This document shows, piece by piece, positions 15,433 through 24,133 of a stretch of 64,000 bases of DNA. The translations under genes were made by a program, and so were the position numbers. The stretch lies in assembly GCA_021827705.1 (NCBI GenBank), contig JAKAUQ010000027.1, forward strand, positions 1 to 64,000, given 5' to 3'. The DNA comes from Actinomycetes bacterium. Lineage in GTDB: Bacteria; Actinomycetota; Acidimicrobiia; Acidimicrobiales; RAAP-2. Each line of letters begins with the position of its first letter. Position 1 is the stretch's first letter. The notes under the pieces were generated by a model. It was not told the DNA's origin. It was given only the letters and a program-made list of their open reading frames with translations, and did not search any database.

Positions 15433-16887
15433 TCAGGCGTTCGGGTACCGGGATGTGAGATACAAGTTGCTGCCAGTTCCTCCGCCCTTGCAGGTCAGGC
15501 TCTGCACGATCGCGCTCTCCGCGGTGATCTTGGGTGTGCCAGACACGCTCAACGTGGTGTCGGGCGCATAGAGGATGCCGTAGGTTCCGAGATTGATGGT
15601 GGTGTTGCCCTTGACAAAGAGCTGCGAAGGCGCTGCGATGTTCTGAGTCGGGGCACCCCACAGGAGGATGGAGCCCGAGTTCGCCATGTCAATGGTCGGA
15701 ACCGTCGTCGGTGTGTTCGACCCCATGACGTAGATCGTGCCCGGTGTGAACGTCGAGGGCCACGAGGACCCCAGGTACACGATGCTGGTGTACCCGAGGA
15801 GACTCTCCACGGTGGCCAGAGAGTCGCCGCTGAACGGATCGGACGTCGAAGCATAGTTGATGGGCAGGGTGTTGCCGTGACCAAAGTCGATCGTCGTCGC
15901 AGTGCCGTAGCCCGTCCCGTAGACGTTGGTCACACCGGAGAAGGGATTCGAGTTGCCGTTGTGGGAGATTTGCAGATCGTTCAGCCCGACGGCCGAAGCG
16001 AAAATGGCGCACGGGTTGCCCTTGAAGGAGAGTGTCCCAGTCGCTCCACCGAGTCCGAGGACCAGCCCCGGGCTCTGGATCGGTGTGCCACTCGGGCACA
16101 ATTGGTCCGAGCCGCACTCTTTGAGCTGAACCCAGTTGCGCGGGCTCGCCCCCAGGCTATAGCTCCAGCCGCCACCCGTCCCCGCGATCCCCGTGTCCAC
16201 GACGTGGATGCTCACCGCCCGCATGCCGTACGTCGAGATCCACGCGGACTGCGCGGCCGTGGTTGGATCGGTGGAGCAGGGCGAGCCCGTCGAGGCAGGC
16301 GAGCACGAGACGCCCGAAATGCTCACCTGCAGGTTCGAGCTGGGGACGTGGCTAGCCAAGGTCGCCATCGAGTCGTAGATGACCTGGCCCTGATCGTTGA
16401 GGGAGCACTGCCAGCGCACGAGGGCCAGCGTGGACGAGGTCGAGGTGCCAAAGGTGGAGCTGGGAACCAGGCCGTAAGAGACATCGAACACGAACTGGCC
16501 CCCTGTTGCTGGCTCCTGGAGCCCGAGCAGCCACGTATCAGTGCTCGGCAGGCTCGGGGGACACACGACGGGCTGGGTAGCGATCGGGTCGAGGGTGACC
16601 AGCGACGCGCTCTGGAGATCGTTGAAGAACGACGAGGAGACCACCTGGGCGTCCGCGGACGACGTCAGGCGATTGGCCACCGTGGCGTGCCCCTGCATCA
16701 GCCCAATCAGCGAGAATGTGGCCGCGCCGATCAGCACGGGGATGATCAGGAAAGTGACCAGCATCTCGATCAGGGTGAATCCTGACTCTCCGGCGCACCG
16801 GTAGTGAGCCTGACGGTGGCGCGAGCACTGAGACGACTGCACATCGCCCCCCCGGCGGGGGATTTGCTGACGAACGCTCACGCACAC
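15433..16887 (-). CDS. PilW-like large minor pseudopilin with C-terminal repeat-rich domain
   Basis: 484 residues, long for a minor pilin. The prepilin signal ESG/FTLIEMLVTFLIIPVLIGAA has glutamate at position 5. Residues about 60-270 form a PilW-like middle part. Residues about 300-470 are rich in Gly, Ser, Thr and Asn with short recurring beta-type strands (SILLWGAPTQNIAAPSQLF, NTTINLGTYGILYAP, DTTLSVSGTPKITAESAI), recalling a beta-helix or the C-terminal domain of some PilX-like adhesins. Such a domain at a pilus tip would suit adhesion; that is inference. It is first among the pseudopilin genes, 22 bases after pilC. Confidence 0.7.
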   Translation of the reverse strand: MCVSVRQQIPRRGGDVQSSQCSRHRQAHYRCAGESGFTLIEMLVTFLIIPVLIGAATFSLIGLMQGHATVANRLTSSADAQVVSSSFFNDLQSASLVTLDPIATQPVVCPPSLPSTDTWLLGLQEPATGGQFVFDVSYGLVPSSTFGTSTSSTLALVRWQCSLNDQGQVIYDSMATLASHVPSSNLQVSISGVSCSPASTGSPCSTDPTTAAQSAWISTYGMRAVSIHVVDTGIAGTGGGWSYSLGASPRNWVQLKECGSDQLCPSGTPIQSPGLVLGLGGATGTLSFKGNPCAIFASAVGLNDLQISHNGNSNPFSGVTNVYGTGYGTATTIDFGHGNTLPINYASTSDPFSGDSLATVESLLGYTSIVYLGSSWPSTFTPGTIYVMGSNTPTTVPTIDMANSGSILLWGAPTQNIAAPSQLFVKGNTTINLGTYGILYAPDTTLSVSGTPKITAESAIVQSLTCKGGGTGSNLYLTSRYPNA

Positions 16888-16909
16888 CTCCCCGCCCGGC
16901 CGACAGCCT

Positions 16910-18286
16910 TCAGTGCACCTGGACCTGATTGTAGATACCGTACATGGCCGATATCAACGCGATCGCAACAAATCCCACGACGACACCCATGGCGACGATG
17001 ATGGCCGGCTCAAACAGTGAGGTGGCGTGGTCGACCTTGGTCTCCAATTCCCGCCCGTAGTAGGCAGCGGCCACCTCGAGCTGCGTATCCAGCGTTCCGG
17101 TCTCCTCGCCCACCCGCAGCATCTGGCGTGCGGCACCGGGAAACAGCCCGGTGCGGGCGAGCGGCGTGGCCAGGCCCTGCCCTTCCATCATCTCATCGCG
17201 GATGTGCTCGATAGCCGTTCGATACACGCTGTTGTTGGCGGACTCAGCCATCACCGCCATTGAGCGAGGCATGTCCACACCGGCTCGAAGCATCGAGGCC
17301 AGAATGCGCATGGTGCGCTCGAGAATCGACGTCTGGGTGATGTCGCCGATGACCGGGATGCGCAGGATCCACGAGTCGAGAATGGCTCGACCGTTCTGGG
17401 TGCGCCGCATCGTCAGGAATCCGGCGACGAGCAGGATCAGCGCCCCCAGGACGAGGAACCACCACCGGGTCAGGTAGCCCGAGAAGTTGAGCAGCATTCG
17501 CGTCACCAGCGGGAGCTTGGCGTTGAGTGACTTGAAGAAGGTGACGAAGCGCGGGAGAACGAAGACGGTCAGCACGATCACGACCACCACCGACATGACG
17601 GCGACCACCACCGGGTAGATGAGCGCCGACGTGATCTTGGCCCGGGCCTTCAGGTCACGGTCCATGTAGTCGGCCAGCTGGTTGAGGACCTGGTCCAGAT
17701 CACCCGTCAGCTCGGCCGACTCCAGGATCCCGACGTAGTAGTTCGGGAACGCCTCCGGATGCGCCGCCGCGGCCACGGCGAACGTGTCGCCATTGCGCAG
17801 CGAGTCGATCATGTCAGCGATGACGATCCGCATCATCTTTCCCGTCGTCTCCTCAAGGATCACCTCGAGCGACTCCATAATGGGAACTCCGGCACGGATG
17901 AAGACGGAGAGCTGGCGCGAGAAGTTCATCACCTCCTTGCGCGGGACCAACTTCTTGGTTATCTCGAACTTGAGGATGCTGCGCTTCTCGTTGACCTCGA
18001 CCGGTTGCAGGCCCCGACGTAGCAGGGCCATGTGGGCCGCTCCCGCCGAGATCGCCTTCTCGACCCCCTTGATTGACGCACCTTGGCTGTCCAGGGCCAC
18101 GAACTCGAATTGCTTGATCGGCAGGTCCTTTTGCTGCTTGGGCTTCTTGCCGCGTGCACGCCGCCGATCCTTGCTGGTCCTCTTGGCCACCACTCTCTCG
18201 CGCTTGCGAGCCCGTGAGTCGTCACGCTCCTTCTTGGCGGCGCGCTTCGCGTCAGCCTGCACCGACTTGTCGTCGTCGTCGCTCAT
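16910..18286 (-). CDS. pilC: Type IV pilus platform protein PilC
   Basis: 458 residues from ATG 18286, which overlaps the pilB stop by 4 bases (ATGA). It is the inner-membrane platform that couples PilB and PilT to the growing pilus. The first 65 residues are an unusual highly charged region (lysine, arginine and aspartate-rich, MSDDDDKSVQADAKRAAKK). Two GspF domains follow, each with the pattern seen in RKEVMNFSRQLSVFIRAGVP and ILERTMRILASMLRAGVDMP. Membrane segments lie near ALIYPVVVAVMSVVVVIVL, WWFLVLGALILLVAGFL and the C-terminal FEPAIIVAMGVVVGFVAIAL. It is slightly longer than typical PilC because of the charged N-terminus. Confidence 0.92.
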   Translation of the reverse strand: MSDDDDKSVQADAKRAAKKERDDSRARKRERVVAKRTSKDRRRARGKKPKQQKDLPIKQFEFVALDSQGASIKGVEKAISAGAAHMALLRRGLQPVEVNEKRSILKFEITKKLVPRKEVMNFSRQLSVFIRAGVPIMESLEVILEETTGKMMRIVIADMIDSLRNGDTFAVAAAAHPEAFPNYYVGILESAELTGDLDQVLNQLADYMDRDLKARAKITSALIYPVVVAVMSVVVVIVLTVFVLPRFVTFFKSLNAKLPLVTRMLLNFSGYLTRWWFLVLGALILLVAGFLTMRRTQNGRAILDSWILRIPVIGDITQTSILERTMRILASMLRAGVDMPRSMAVMAESANNSVYRTAIEHIRDEMMEGQGLATPLARTGLFPGAARQMLRVGEETGTLDTQLEVAAAYYGRELETKVDHATSLFEPAIIVAMGVVVGFVAIALISAMYGIYNQVQVH

Positions 18287-20184
18287 AGTGTGTACACGCT
18301 CCGAATCACCTCGTTGATTGTGGTGATGTCCTGGGCGACCAGGTTGAGGGCCTCCTGGCGCAGCGTGCGCATGCCTTGCTTCACGGCGAGGTTGCGCAAC
18401 TCCTCCTGGGTCGCCCAGCCAACGATCAGGCGTCGGATCTCGGGCGTCATCGTCAGCAGCTCGTAGATGCCAATGCGGTCCTGGTATCCCGTGTGGCTGC
18501 AGTAGTTGCATCCCGCGCCGTGATAGAAGGTCTCCTTGGGCTCACCCCCGCTCTCCTCGTAGAAGAGCAGTTCCTCGTCGGTCGGCGTGTACTGCGTCTT
18601 GCACGAGGTGCAGATGCGGCGCAGGAGGCGCTGGCCAACAACTGCCAGGACCGACGAGGCCACCAGGAACGACTCGATGCCCATGTCGAGCAGGCGGTGC
18701 AGTGCGGCCACGGCGTCGGTCGCGTGCATCGACGAGATGACGAAGTGACCCGTCAATGCGGACTGGACGGCCACGCGCGTGGTCTCGACGTCGCGGACCT
18801 CGCCGACCAGGATCACGTCAGGGTCCTGGCGCAGGATCGACTTCAGCCCGGTGGCGAAGGTCAGACCCGCCGTGTCGTTGGTCTGGATCTGGTTGATCAT
18901 CGGGAACACGTACTCGACCGGGTCCTCAATGGTCATCACGTTCATCGCCTCGTTGCCGATCTCGGACACCGTGGCGTAGAGCGTCGTCGTCTTGCCGCTC
19001 CCCGTGGGTCCGGCGCACAGCACCATCCCGAAGGGGGCGCGCACGAGCTTCGAGTAGGCGTGGTGGGTATCAGCCGGCATCCCGAGGTCGGCCAAGCGCA
19101 GCAGGGAGCGTGTCTTGTCCAAGATCCGCAGCACGCACTTCTCGCCCATGATCGTGGCCACGGTCGAGACCCGGACGTCGACCTCCTTGCCGTCGATGGT
19201 CACGGTGAGCTGGCCGTCTTGGGGACGGCGACGCTCGACGATGTTCATGTCGGCCATGATCTTGATCCGGCTCACCAGCCCCGGACCCATGTTGGCCGGC
19301 AGCTCCAGGATCTGACTGAGCGCGCCGTCGATGCGGAAGCGCACCCGCACCACGTCGTCCGAGGGCTCGATGTGCACGTCGGAGGCGCGATCGCGCATGG
19401 CCTGGGTCAAGATGCGGTCGACGACCTGGACGACGGGCGCATCGTCGGCCACGATCTCGGGCGCGGCCGCCTCGGGCCCCCGCCGCCGCGACTCCTCGAC
19501 GACCTTGAAGGCCTCCACGAGGGTCCCCACGTCGCTGATCGCCCGGTAGTTCGAGTCGAGGGCCCAGCGCACGTCCGACAGTGAGGCGATCTCCAGGCGC
19601 ACGGGACGCCCCAGACGATCTGCCACCAGCTGGGTCAACTCGGGCCGCGGCTCGGCGCAGGCGACCACGATGGTCCCCGCGTCATCTCGCACCGGGACGA
19701 CGAGGAACTCACGCGCGAACTCCTCGTCGAGCATCTTGAGGACCGTGACGTCGACATCCACCTGGTGCAGATTGATGACCGGCATCGTGAGTAATATGGA
19801 CAGGGCGGTCGTCAAGGTGCGCTCGTCGATGGCGCCGGCGGTGACCAGGATCTGCCCCAGACGCTGGCCGCTGCGCTTCTGCTCGTGGAGGGCCCGAGCC
19901 AGTTGCTCGGTCGTGATCGCTCCCGACTTGACGAGCGTGTCTCCCAGGCGGCCCACCTTGGGCGCGCTGTCCTGGTCCTTGGGCTCTTGCGCCTTCCCTT
20001 CCAACGGGAGTTCGTCACCCGGGCGATCCACCAGGTCGACGGTGACCGCTCCGGCCGCGTGCGCGATTGCGTCGTGCCCCTTGTGAGACGCGTCCTTCTT
20101 GTGGTCCTTGTGGGGAGCGTCCTTGTCTCGCCGCTTAAACGCCACCGACACTCCGTTCTGCGCGGTAGATAGAGAATCTGTCAC
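18283..20184 (-). CDS. pilB: Type IV pilus extension ATPase PilB
   Basis: 633 residues. A charged, His/Lys-rich N-terminus (about 1-75) is followed by a GspE/MshEN-type domain (about 75-200; LGDTLVKSGAITTEQLARAL, a pattern that in some relatives binds c-di-GMP). The ATPase core holds Walker A GPTGSGKTTTLYATV, the Asp box VMTIEDPVEYVFP, Walker B DVILVGEVRDVET and His box LTGHFVISSMHATDA. A tetracysteine zinc site (CTSC and CNYC) lies near the C-terminus. It powers pilus assembly. It leads the pil operon; no clear ribosome site precedes GTG 20184, and GTG codons at 20151 and 20145 are alternative starts. The MshEN domain is a plausible link to the c-di-GMP genes at 1-7.5 kb. Confidence 0.93.
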   Translation of the reverse strand: MTDSLSTAQNGVSVAFKRRDKDAPHKDHKKDASHKGHDAIAHAAGAVTVDLVDRPGDELPLEGKAQEPKDQDSAPKVGRLGDTLVKSGAITTEQLARALHEQKRSGQRLGQILVTAGAIDERTLTTALSILLTMPVINLHQVDVDVTVLKMLDEEFAREFLVVPVRDDAGTIVVACAEPRPELTQLVADRLGRPVRLEIASLSDVRWALDSNYRAISDVGTLVEAFKVVEESRRRGPEAAAPEIVADDAPVVQVVDRILTQAMRDRASDVHIEPSDDVVRVRFRIDGALSQILELPANMGPGLVSRIKIMADMNIVERRRPQDGQLTVTIDGKEVDVRVSTVATIMGEKCVLRILDKTRSLLRLADLGMPADTHHAYSKLVRAPFGMVLCAGPTGSGKTTTLYATVSEIGNEAMNVMTIEDPVEYVFPMINQIQTNDTAGLTFATGLKSILRQDPDVILVGEVRDVETTRVAVQSALTGHFVISSMHATDAVAALHRLLDMGIESFLVASSVLAVVGQRLLRRICTSCKTQYTPTDEELLFYEESGGEPKETFYHGAGCNYCSHTGYQDRIGIYELLTMTPEIRRLIVGWATQEELRNLAVKQGMRTLRQEALNLVAQDITTINEVIRSVYTL

Positions 20185-20288
20185 ATGGCGAGCAACGACG
20201 CAACATCGCCACGCACCAATGCCGCGCCCTGCCGGAGCCCAGCGTAGTGAGCTCCGCGCGCGCCGTGCGGTATGTCCGCGCGCCGTGC

Positions 20289-20531
20289 CTAGACGAAGCG
20301 CAGCCTCGACCGTGCTGTGATAACGACGGCCTTGTCGCGCGCCAGGAGCTCCGCACTCTGGCGCAGGGCATCAACCAGGTCACCGGGCAGCTCCATCGTC
20401 TCGTCGCCAATCGTCAGGAGCACCGCCGTCCCCGACGTGGTGGCATCGGCGATACGGTCGTAGATCGACCAGTCCTCGGTGGGGATGATCGCCTGAGAGG
20501 CCACGGCTACCTCACTTTCGCTCCAAGGCAT
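20289..20531 (-). CDS. Small uncharacterised protein, resembling the N-terminus of excisionase-like antitoxins
   Basis: 80 residues. The pattern ETMELPGDLVDALRQSAELL followed by ARDKAVVITA resembles the region that in many actinobacterial excisionase-like or antitoxin proteins precedes an HTH domain; here the protein stops before any HTH. No partner toxin is seen nearby. The start may be ATG 20531 or GTG 20504; the latter has a GTGAGG about 5 bases upstream. It lies upstream of pilB on the same strand with about 100 bases between, so it may be independent of the operon. No function is assigned. Confidence 0.45.
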   Translation of the reverse strand: MPWSESEVAVASQAIIPTEDWSIYDRIADATTSGTAVLLTIGDETMELPGDLVDALRQSAELLARDKAVVITARSRLRFV

Positions 20532-20590
20532 TCTACTAAGATTTCCCTCAGTTTACCCCCACCTGATCAGTTCCGAGTGGACAGTCTCAC

Positions 20591-20617
20591 GTCCCATCAC
20601 CAGAAGTGATGCCGGAC
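20591..20617. other. Inverted repeat upstream of the acetyltransferase gene
   Basis: CATCAC and GTGATG flank a 5-base loop, extended by GTCC and GGAC with a 2-base bulge. It sits between the small divergent gene and the GNAT gene and could be an operator or a hairpin. Low certainty. Confidence 0.35.
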
Positions 20618-20708
20618 ATCACGACTTTGGGGTCGCGCCAATCCCTGCGCGGTGGTATGACGGGCGCACGGGGGGAGTGTTGACCCGGGGGGTAGAGAAA
20701 GGCGCCCC

Positions 20709-21347
20709 ATGATCGAGTTGCAAGACCGGCCCGCCCAGGTCGCACCGTCACCGCGGCCCGGAATCTACCCGGCGCACCTCACCCGGCGCGTGACGACCGA
20801 GCACGGCGTGACCTACGTCTTGCGGCCGATCCGCCCCGACGACGCCGACATCCTCCAGCGCTTCCACGGCGCGCTCTCCCCCGACTCGGTCTTTCGCCGC
20901 TACTTCTCGCTGCATCCCGAGCTGTCGCCCGCCGAGCTGGCGCACCTGACCACCGTGGACTACGTGGACCGCATGGCTTTCATCATCATTGAGCACCAGG
21001 ACCTGGTGGCGGTGGGCCGCTACGACCGCATCGACACCTCGGATCGCGCCGAGGTGGCCTTCCTGGTGGCCGACAACTACCAGCACCAGGGGTTGGGCCT
21101 GCTCCTGCTCGACCATCTGGCCCAGGCCGCCTGGGACTGCGGCATCACCACCTTCGTCGCCGAGACCCAGGCCGACAACCGTGCGATGATGGGAGTCTTC
21201 CGCGCCTCGGGGTTCCCGGTGACGGCGCGACTGGAGGACGAGATCATCTACGTGCGCTTCCCCATCGCCCCCACGCCCGAGAGCGAGGCGGCCTTCGAGG
21301 CGCGTCGACGGCGTTGGGCCGCAGCGCGGGCCGCCGCCCTGCGCTGA
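20709..21347 (+). CDS. GNAT family N-acetyltransferase
   Basis: 212 residues. The N-terminal half shows the LRPIRPDDADILQRFHGAL pattern common in actinobacterial GNATs related to protein acetyltransferases (Pat/YfiQ-like). The acetyl-CoA binding region is at EVAFLVADNYQHQGLGLLLL (motif A, Q-x-x-G-x-G/A type). A C-terminal acidic and arginine-rich tail follows. No cNMP-binding domain is present, unlike mycobacterial Pat. One base separates it from an HDAC-family gene on the same strand, so acetylation and deacetylation may be coupled, as for AcuA and AcuC of Bacillus. A GAAAGG lies about 8 bases before ATG 20709. The substrate is not known; acetyl-CoA synthetase is not in this window. Confidence 0.8.
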   Translation: MIELQDRPAQVAPSPRPGIYPAHLTRRVTTEHGVTYVLRPIRPDDADILQRFHGALSPDSVFRRYFSLHPELSPAELAHLTTVDYVDRMAFIIIEHQDLVAVGRYDRIDTSDRAEVAFLVADNYQHQGLGLLLLDHLAQAAWDCGITTFVAETQADNRAMMGVFRASGFPVTARLEDEIIYVRFPIAPTPESEAAFEARRRRWAAARAAALR

Positions 21348-21348
21348 C

Positions 21349-22386
21349 ATGCTGATCACCCACGAGATCCTCGACTCGGCCGGGCACGAGGATCCGGGGC
21401 ATCCCGAGCGGCCCGCTCGTCTCGACGCCGTGTGGGCGGGCGTCGCGGACCTCCATCTCGACTCCGACGTGGTGCGCGTGCCCGTGCGCAGCGCCGGTCG
21501 TGCCGAGTTGGCGCGCGTGCACGAGCCGGTGTACCTGGATCACCTGGGCGCCTTCTGCTACGAGGGCGGTGGTGAGCTGGACCCGGACACCTACGCCACC
21601 TACGACTCGTGGCTGCTCGCCCAGCAGGCCGCCGGGACGGGGCTCGCCGTCCTCGACGAGCTCCACCGGCGCGGCGAGGGTGTCGGCTTCGTGGCCGTGC
21701 GCCCACCGGGCCACCACGCCCTGCGCGACCGGGCCATGGGCTTCTGCCTCGTCAACAACGTGGCGGTCGCCGCGGCGGCCCTGCGCAGCGCCGGCGAGCG
21801 TGTGGCGATCATCGACTGGGACGTGCACCACGGCAACGGGACCCAGGCCATCTTCTGGAACGACCCCGACGTGCTGTACGTGTCGACCCACGAGTGGCCG
21901 CTCTTCCCGGGCAGCGGCGTGGCCGCCGAGGTCGGCGGGCTGGCCGCCGTCGACCGCACGGTGAACCTGCCCCTGCCCGCTGGGGCCACGGGCGACGTGG
22001 TCCTGCGGGCGCTCGAGGAGGTCGCCGGACCCGTCATCGACGACTTCGACCCCACCTGGACCCTGGTCTCGGCCGGATTCGACGGGCACCGCGACGACCC
22101 GATGGCCGACTTCGAGCTGACCAGCGGGGACTACGCGCGCCTCGCGGCCTGGGTGCGCGGCTTCGCGCGCCCCGGACACCTGGCGATCTACCTGGAGGGC
22201 GGCTACGACCTGAACGCGCTGCGTCACTCGGTCGCCGGGACCCTAGCCGAGCTGCTCGATGCCTCGACGCCGCTGGAGGATCGCAGCCAGGGCGGCCCTG
22301 GCCTGGACCAGGTGGCCCGCATCGGGACCGAGCGCGACCAGACGCTCCAGCTGGTGCGGGCCCAGGCGCTCGGGGAGGCTCCATGA
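21349..22386 (+). CDS. Histone deacetylase / AcuC-family deacetylase
   Basis: 345 residues. It has the zinc-deacetylase landmarks: VRPPGHHAL with the catalytic His pair, the metal ligands in IIDWDVHHGNGT, and SAGFDGHRDDPM with the second aspartate. HEDPGHPERPARL near the start is also typical. The family removes acetyl groups from protein lysines, acetylated polyamines or other amides. It is one base downstream of a GNAT gene, and the next gene overlaps by 4 bases. This position supports a reversible lysine-acetylation pair acting on a metabolic enzyme. A polyamine deacetylase role is the main alternative. Confidence 0.9.
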   Translation: MLITHEILDSAGHEDPGHPERPARLDAVWAGVADLHLDSDVVRVPVRSAGRAELARVHEPVYLDHLGAFCYEGGGELDPDTYATYDSWLLAQQAAGTGLAVLDELHRRGEGVGFVAVRPPGHHALRDRAMGFCLVNNVAVAAAALRSAGERVAIIDWDVHHGNGTQAIFWNDPDVLYVSTHEWPLFPGSGVAAEVGGLAAVDRTVNLPLPAGATGDVVLRALEEVAGPVIDDFDPTWTLVSAGFDGHRDDPMADFELTSGDYARLAAWVRGFARPGHLAIYLEGGYDLNALRHSVAGTLAELLDASTPLEDRSQGGPGLDQVARIGTERDQTLQLVRAQALGEAP

Positions 22387-22808
22387 GAAGACCGTCGCGG
22401 ATCGTGGTCGGCTATGACGGGTCGGCACACGCTGACCGGGCCCTGGACTTCGCCTTGATGATGGCCGACTCGTGTGGCGCCGAGGTGCTGGTGCTCCACG
22501 CGACGGGGCTCCTGGAGCGCTACGAGCACCGCGACGTGACGCACCTGCCCGACCAGGTCGCCGCCCGGGTCGCCGCCTCGCGCCTGCCTCCCGCCCGGGT
22601 CCACTTCGCCTTCGACGACGGGGACCCCTGCACGACGCTGCTGCGGGCGTCCGCGCTGGGCCGGTCCGCCGACCTGATCGTGGTCGGCACTCGCGGCCAT
22701 ACCACCCACGGGGGTCGCCTGCTCGGGTCGACGAGCCTGGAGCTCGCCGAGCACGCGACGGTGCCCGTCGTCATCGTCCCCCTACAAGAGGGGCCGACCC
22801 GCGCGTAG
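22383..22808 (+). CDS. Universal stress protein (UspA family)
   Basis: 141 residues, one Usp domain. It starts RIVVGYDGSAHADRALDFAL and ends with the ATP-binding pattern VVGTRGHTTHGGRLLGSTS (G-2x-G-9x-G-S/T type), followed by VPVVIVPL. The family are ATP-binding stress proteins, some regulating enzymes. ATG 22383 overlaps the deacetylase stop codon by 4 bases (ATGA), so it is translationally coupled to the acetyltransferase/deacetylase pair. In mycobacteria a Usp is acetylated by a Pat-type enzyme, which makes this arrangement suggestive; the link here is inference. Its 3' end overlaps the convergent gene by 27 bases. Confidence 0.9.
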   Translation: MRRPSRIVVGYDGSAHADRALDFALMMADSCGAEVLVLHATGLLERYEHRDVTHLPDQVAARVAASRLPPARVHFAFDDGDPCTTLLRASALGRSADLIVVGTRGHTTHGGRLLGSTSLELAEHATVPVVIVPLQEGPTRA

Positions 22809-23624
22809 GCGGCGGCGCAGGTCGGCGAGCACCCAGGAGAACGGCAGGGCGCGCAGGGCCGGCGGCAGATGGCGGTGCACGCGCGCGACCTGGCGCAAGC
22901 CCCGGCGCAGGCGCCGCTCGCCGGCCGCGCTGAGGTGCAGGCCGAGGTCCTCGCGCAGGTTGGGGGGCAGGAACGTCGCGGCCAGGGCCCGCGACAGCGG
23001 GGCGCAGGCGCGCAGGGGCCACGGGAAGGCTGTGAGATCGAGCACGTCGCGCAGGTAGGCCCGCGTCACCGAGTCCAGGCGGGCTGAGGCCAGCCCCTGG
23101 GTGACGAGGCGTGCCAGGTCGGCCCGATCGGGGGGCCAGGCCGCAGCCGGCACCTGCAGGGTGGTGGCGAGGCGCGCGGCGTGGCGGTAGAGCGCGTCGA
23201 GCTCGGCGTCGGGCACCGGGTCCGGCGAGACGATGGCGAGCACTTCGAGGGCCCCCTGGAACAGGCAGGCGGCGACCCACAGCTGGAGGCCGGGATCCAG
23301 GGCGTCGTAGGGCACCGGGGCCCCGGGGGCCGAGCGCACCCGGCGGTGCTCGGCGGTGATCGCGCGCCCCAGGGCGCGGCACTCCGCGTCCGTGCCCACC
23401 AGGCAGACCGCGAGATACGCGAGCGTCGTGCGCGTGCGGCGCCCGGGGTGGCGACGCAACGAGCCTTCGGGCACGGGCTCGGCGGCCACGGCGTGGCCGA
23501 CCGCCGGGTGGCTGAGCTGCCACACGACGTTGGCCCCCGCTCCCACCAGGACCAGCCCGCTCAGCAGGTCCCCCACGAGCGCGGGGGGCAGGCCCGAGCC
23601 CGACCGGTCGCGCGGGCCCCTCAC
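22782..23624 (-). CDS. DUF2236 / mpaB-like oxygenase family protein
   Basis: 280 residues. It shows the family pattern: VVWQLSHPAVGHAVAAEP near residue 35, RRTRTTLAYLAVCLVGTD and RALGRAITAEHRRVR (about 90), then WVAACLFQGALEVLAIVSP. The mpaB/rubber-oxygenase (Lcp-like) superfamily often binds heme b and cleaves polyisoprenoids, but most bacterial members are uncharacterised. The start codon is GTG 23624; other GTGs lie upstream out of frame. It is divergent from the MarR gene with about 50 bases between and may be controlled by it. The 3' end overlaps the usp gene by 27 bases. Confidence 0.75.
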   Translation of the reverse strand: MRGPRDRSGSGLPPALVGDLLSGLVLVGAGANVVWQLSHPAVGHAVAAEPVPEGSLRRHPGRRTRTTLAYLAVCLVGTDAECRALGRAITAEHRRVRSAPGAPVPYDALDPGLQLWVAACLFQGALEVLAIVSPDPVPDAELDALYRHAARLATTLQVPAAAWPPDRADLARLVTQGLASARLDSVTRAYLRDVLDLTAFPWPLRACAPLSRALAATFLPPNLREDLGLHLSAAGERRLRRGLRQVARVHRHLPPALRALPFSWVLADLRRRLRAGRPLL

Positions 23625-23675
23625 CGGTCGCCCCGCGCGGTCACGCCAACTGTCACGACCGTTACACTAACGCCC

Positions 23676-24131
23676 ATGTCCCCCGCCTCCCCGCGCGCCC
23701 CCCGGGTCACCGAGAGCGTCGGCTTCCGCCTGAGCCGCGTGGCCCGCGCCCTGCGGGCCCAGTGGCGCGACCAGCTGGCCGACCTCGGTGTCGAGCCCCC
23801 CGAAGCGGCCGTGCTGCGCGTGGTGGCCATCCAGCCCGGTGCGGCGCTGCGCCAGCTGGCCCGGATCCTGGGCTCGGACCCGATGTCGACCAAGCGCTGC
23901 GTCGACGGGCTCGAGGCCCGCGGCCTGGTCGCGAGCACCCAGCAGGGCGAGGGCCGCTCCCGAGCGCTGCGCGTCACCCCGGCCGGCGCGGACCTGGTGG
24001 GCGAGATCGAACGCCGCGCCGCTGCTCGCGAGGGCTCCGTGGTGGCCGCTCTCGGACCCGCGGCCTCCGCCCAGCTGCGCCAGGCCCTCGACCAGCTCGA
24101 GGCGAGTTTGTCCCCCGAGTCGAAAGGCTGA
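23676..24131 (+). CDS. MarR family transcriptional regulator
   Basis: 151 residues. A winged-helix region runs from about 20 to 110, with EAAVLRVVAIQPGAALRQLA, the recognition-type helix SDPMSTKRCVDGLEARGLVA and a wing (QQGEGRSRALRVTPAGADLV). The family binds palindromic operators as a dimer and releases DNA on binding phenolic or drug-like ligands. It is followed by a methyltransferase and an MFS exporter on the same strand and faces a divergent mpaB-like gene, which are plausible targets. ATG 23676 lies 7 bases after TACACT, a near-leaderless arrangement. Confidence 0.85.
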   Translation: MSPASPRAPRVTESVGFRLSRVARALRAQWRDQLADLGVEPPEAAVLRVVAIQPGAALRQLARILGSDPMSTKRCVDGLEARGLVASTQQGEGRSRALRVTPAGADLVGEIERRAAAREGSVVAALGPAASAQLRQALDQLEASLSPESKG

Positions 24132-24133
24132 CC

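Noticed and set aside
23181-23675. N-terminal extension of the MarR protein
   Set aside because: It is antisense to the DUF2236 gene and lacks domain similarity; the HTH starts after ATG 23676.
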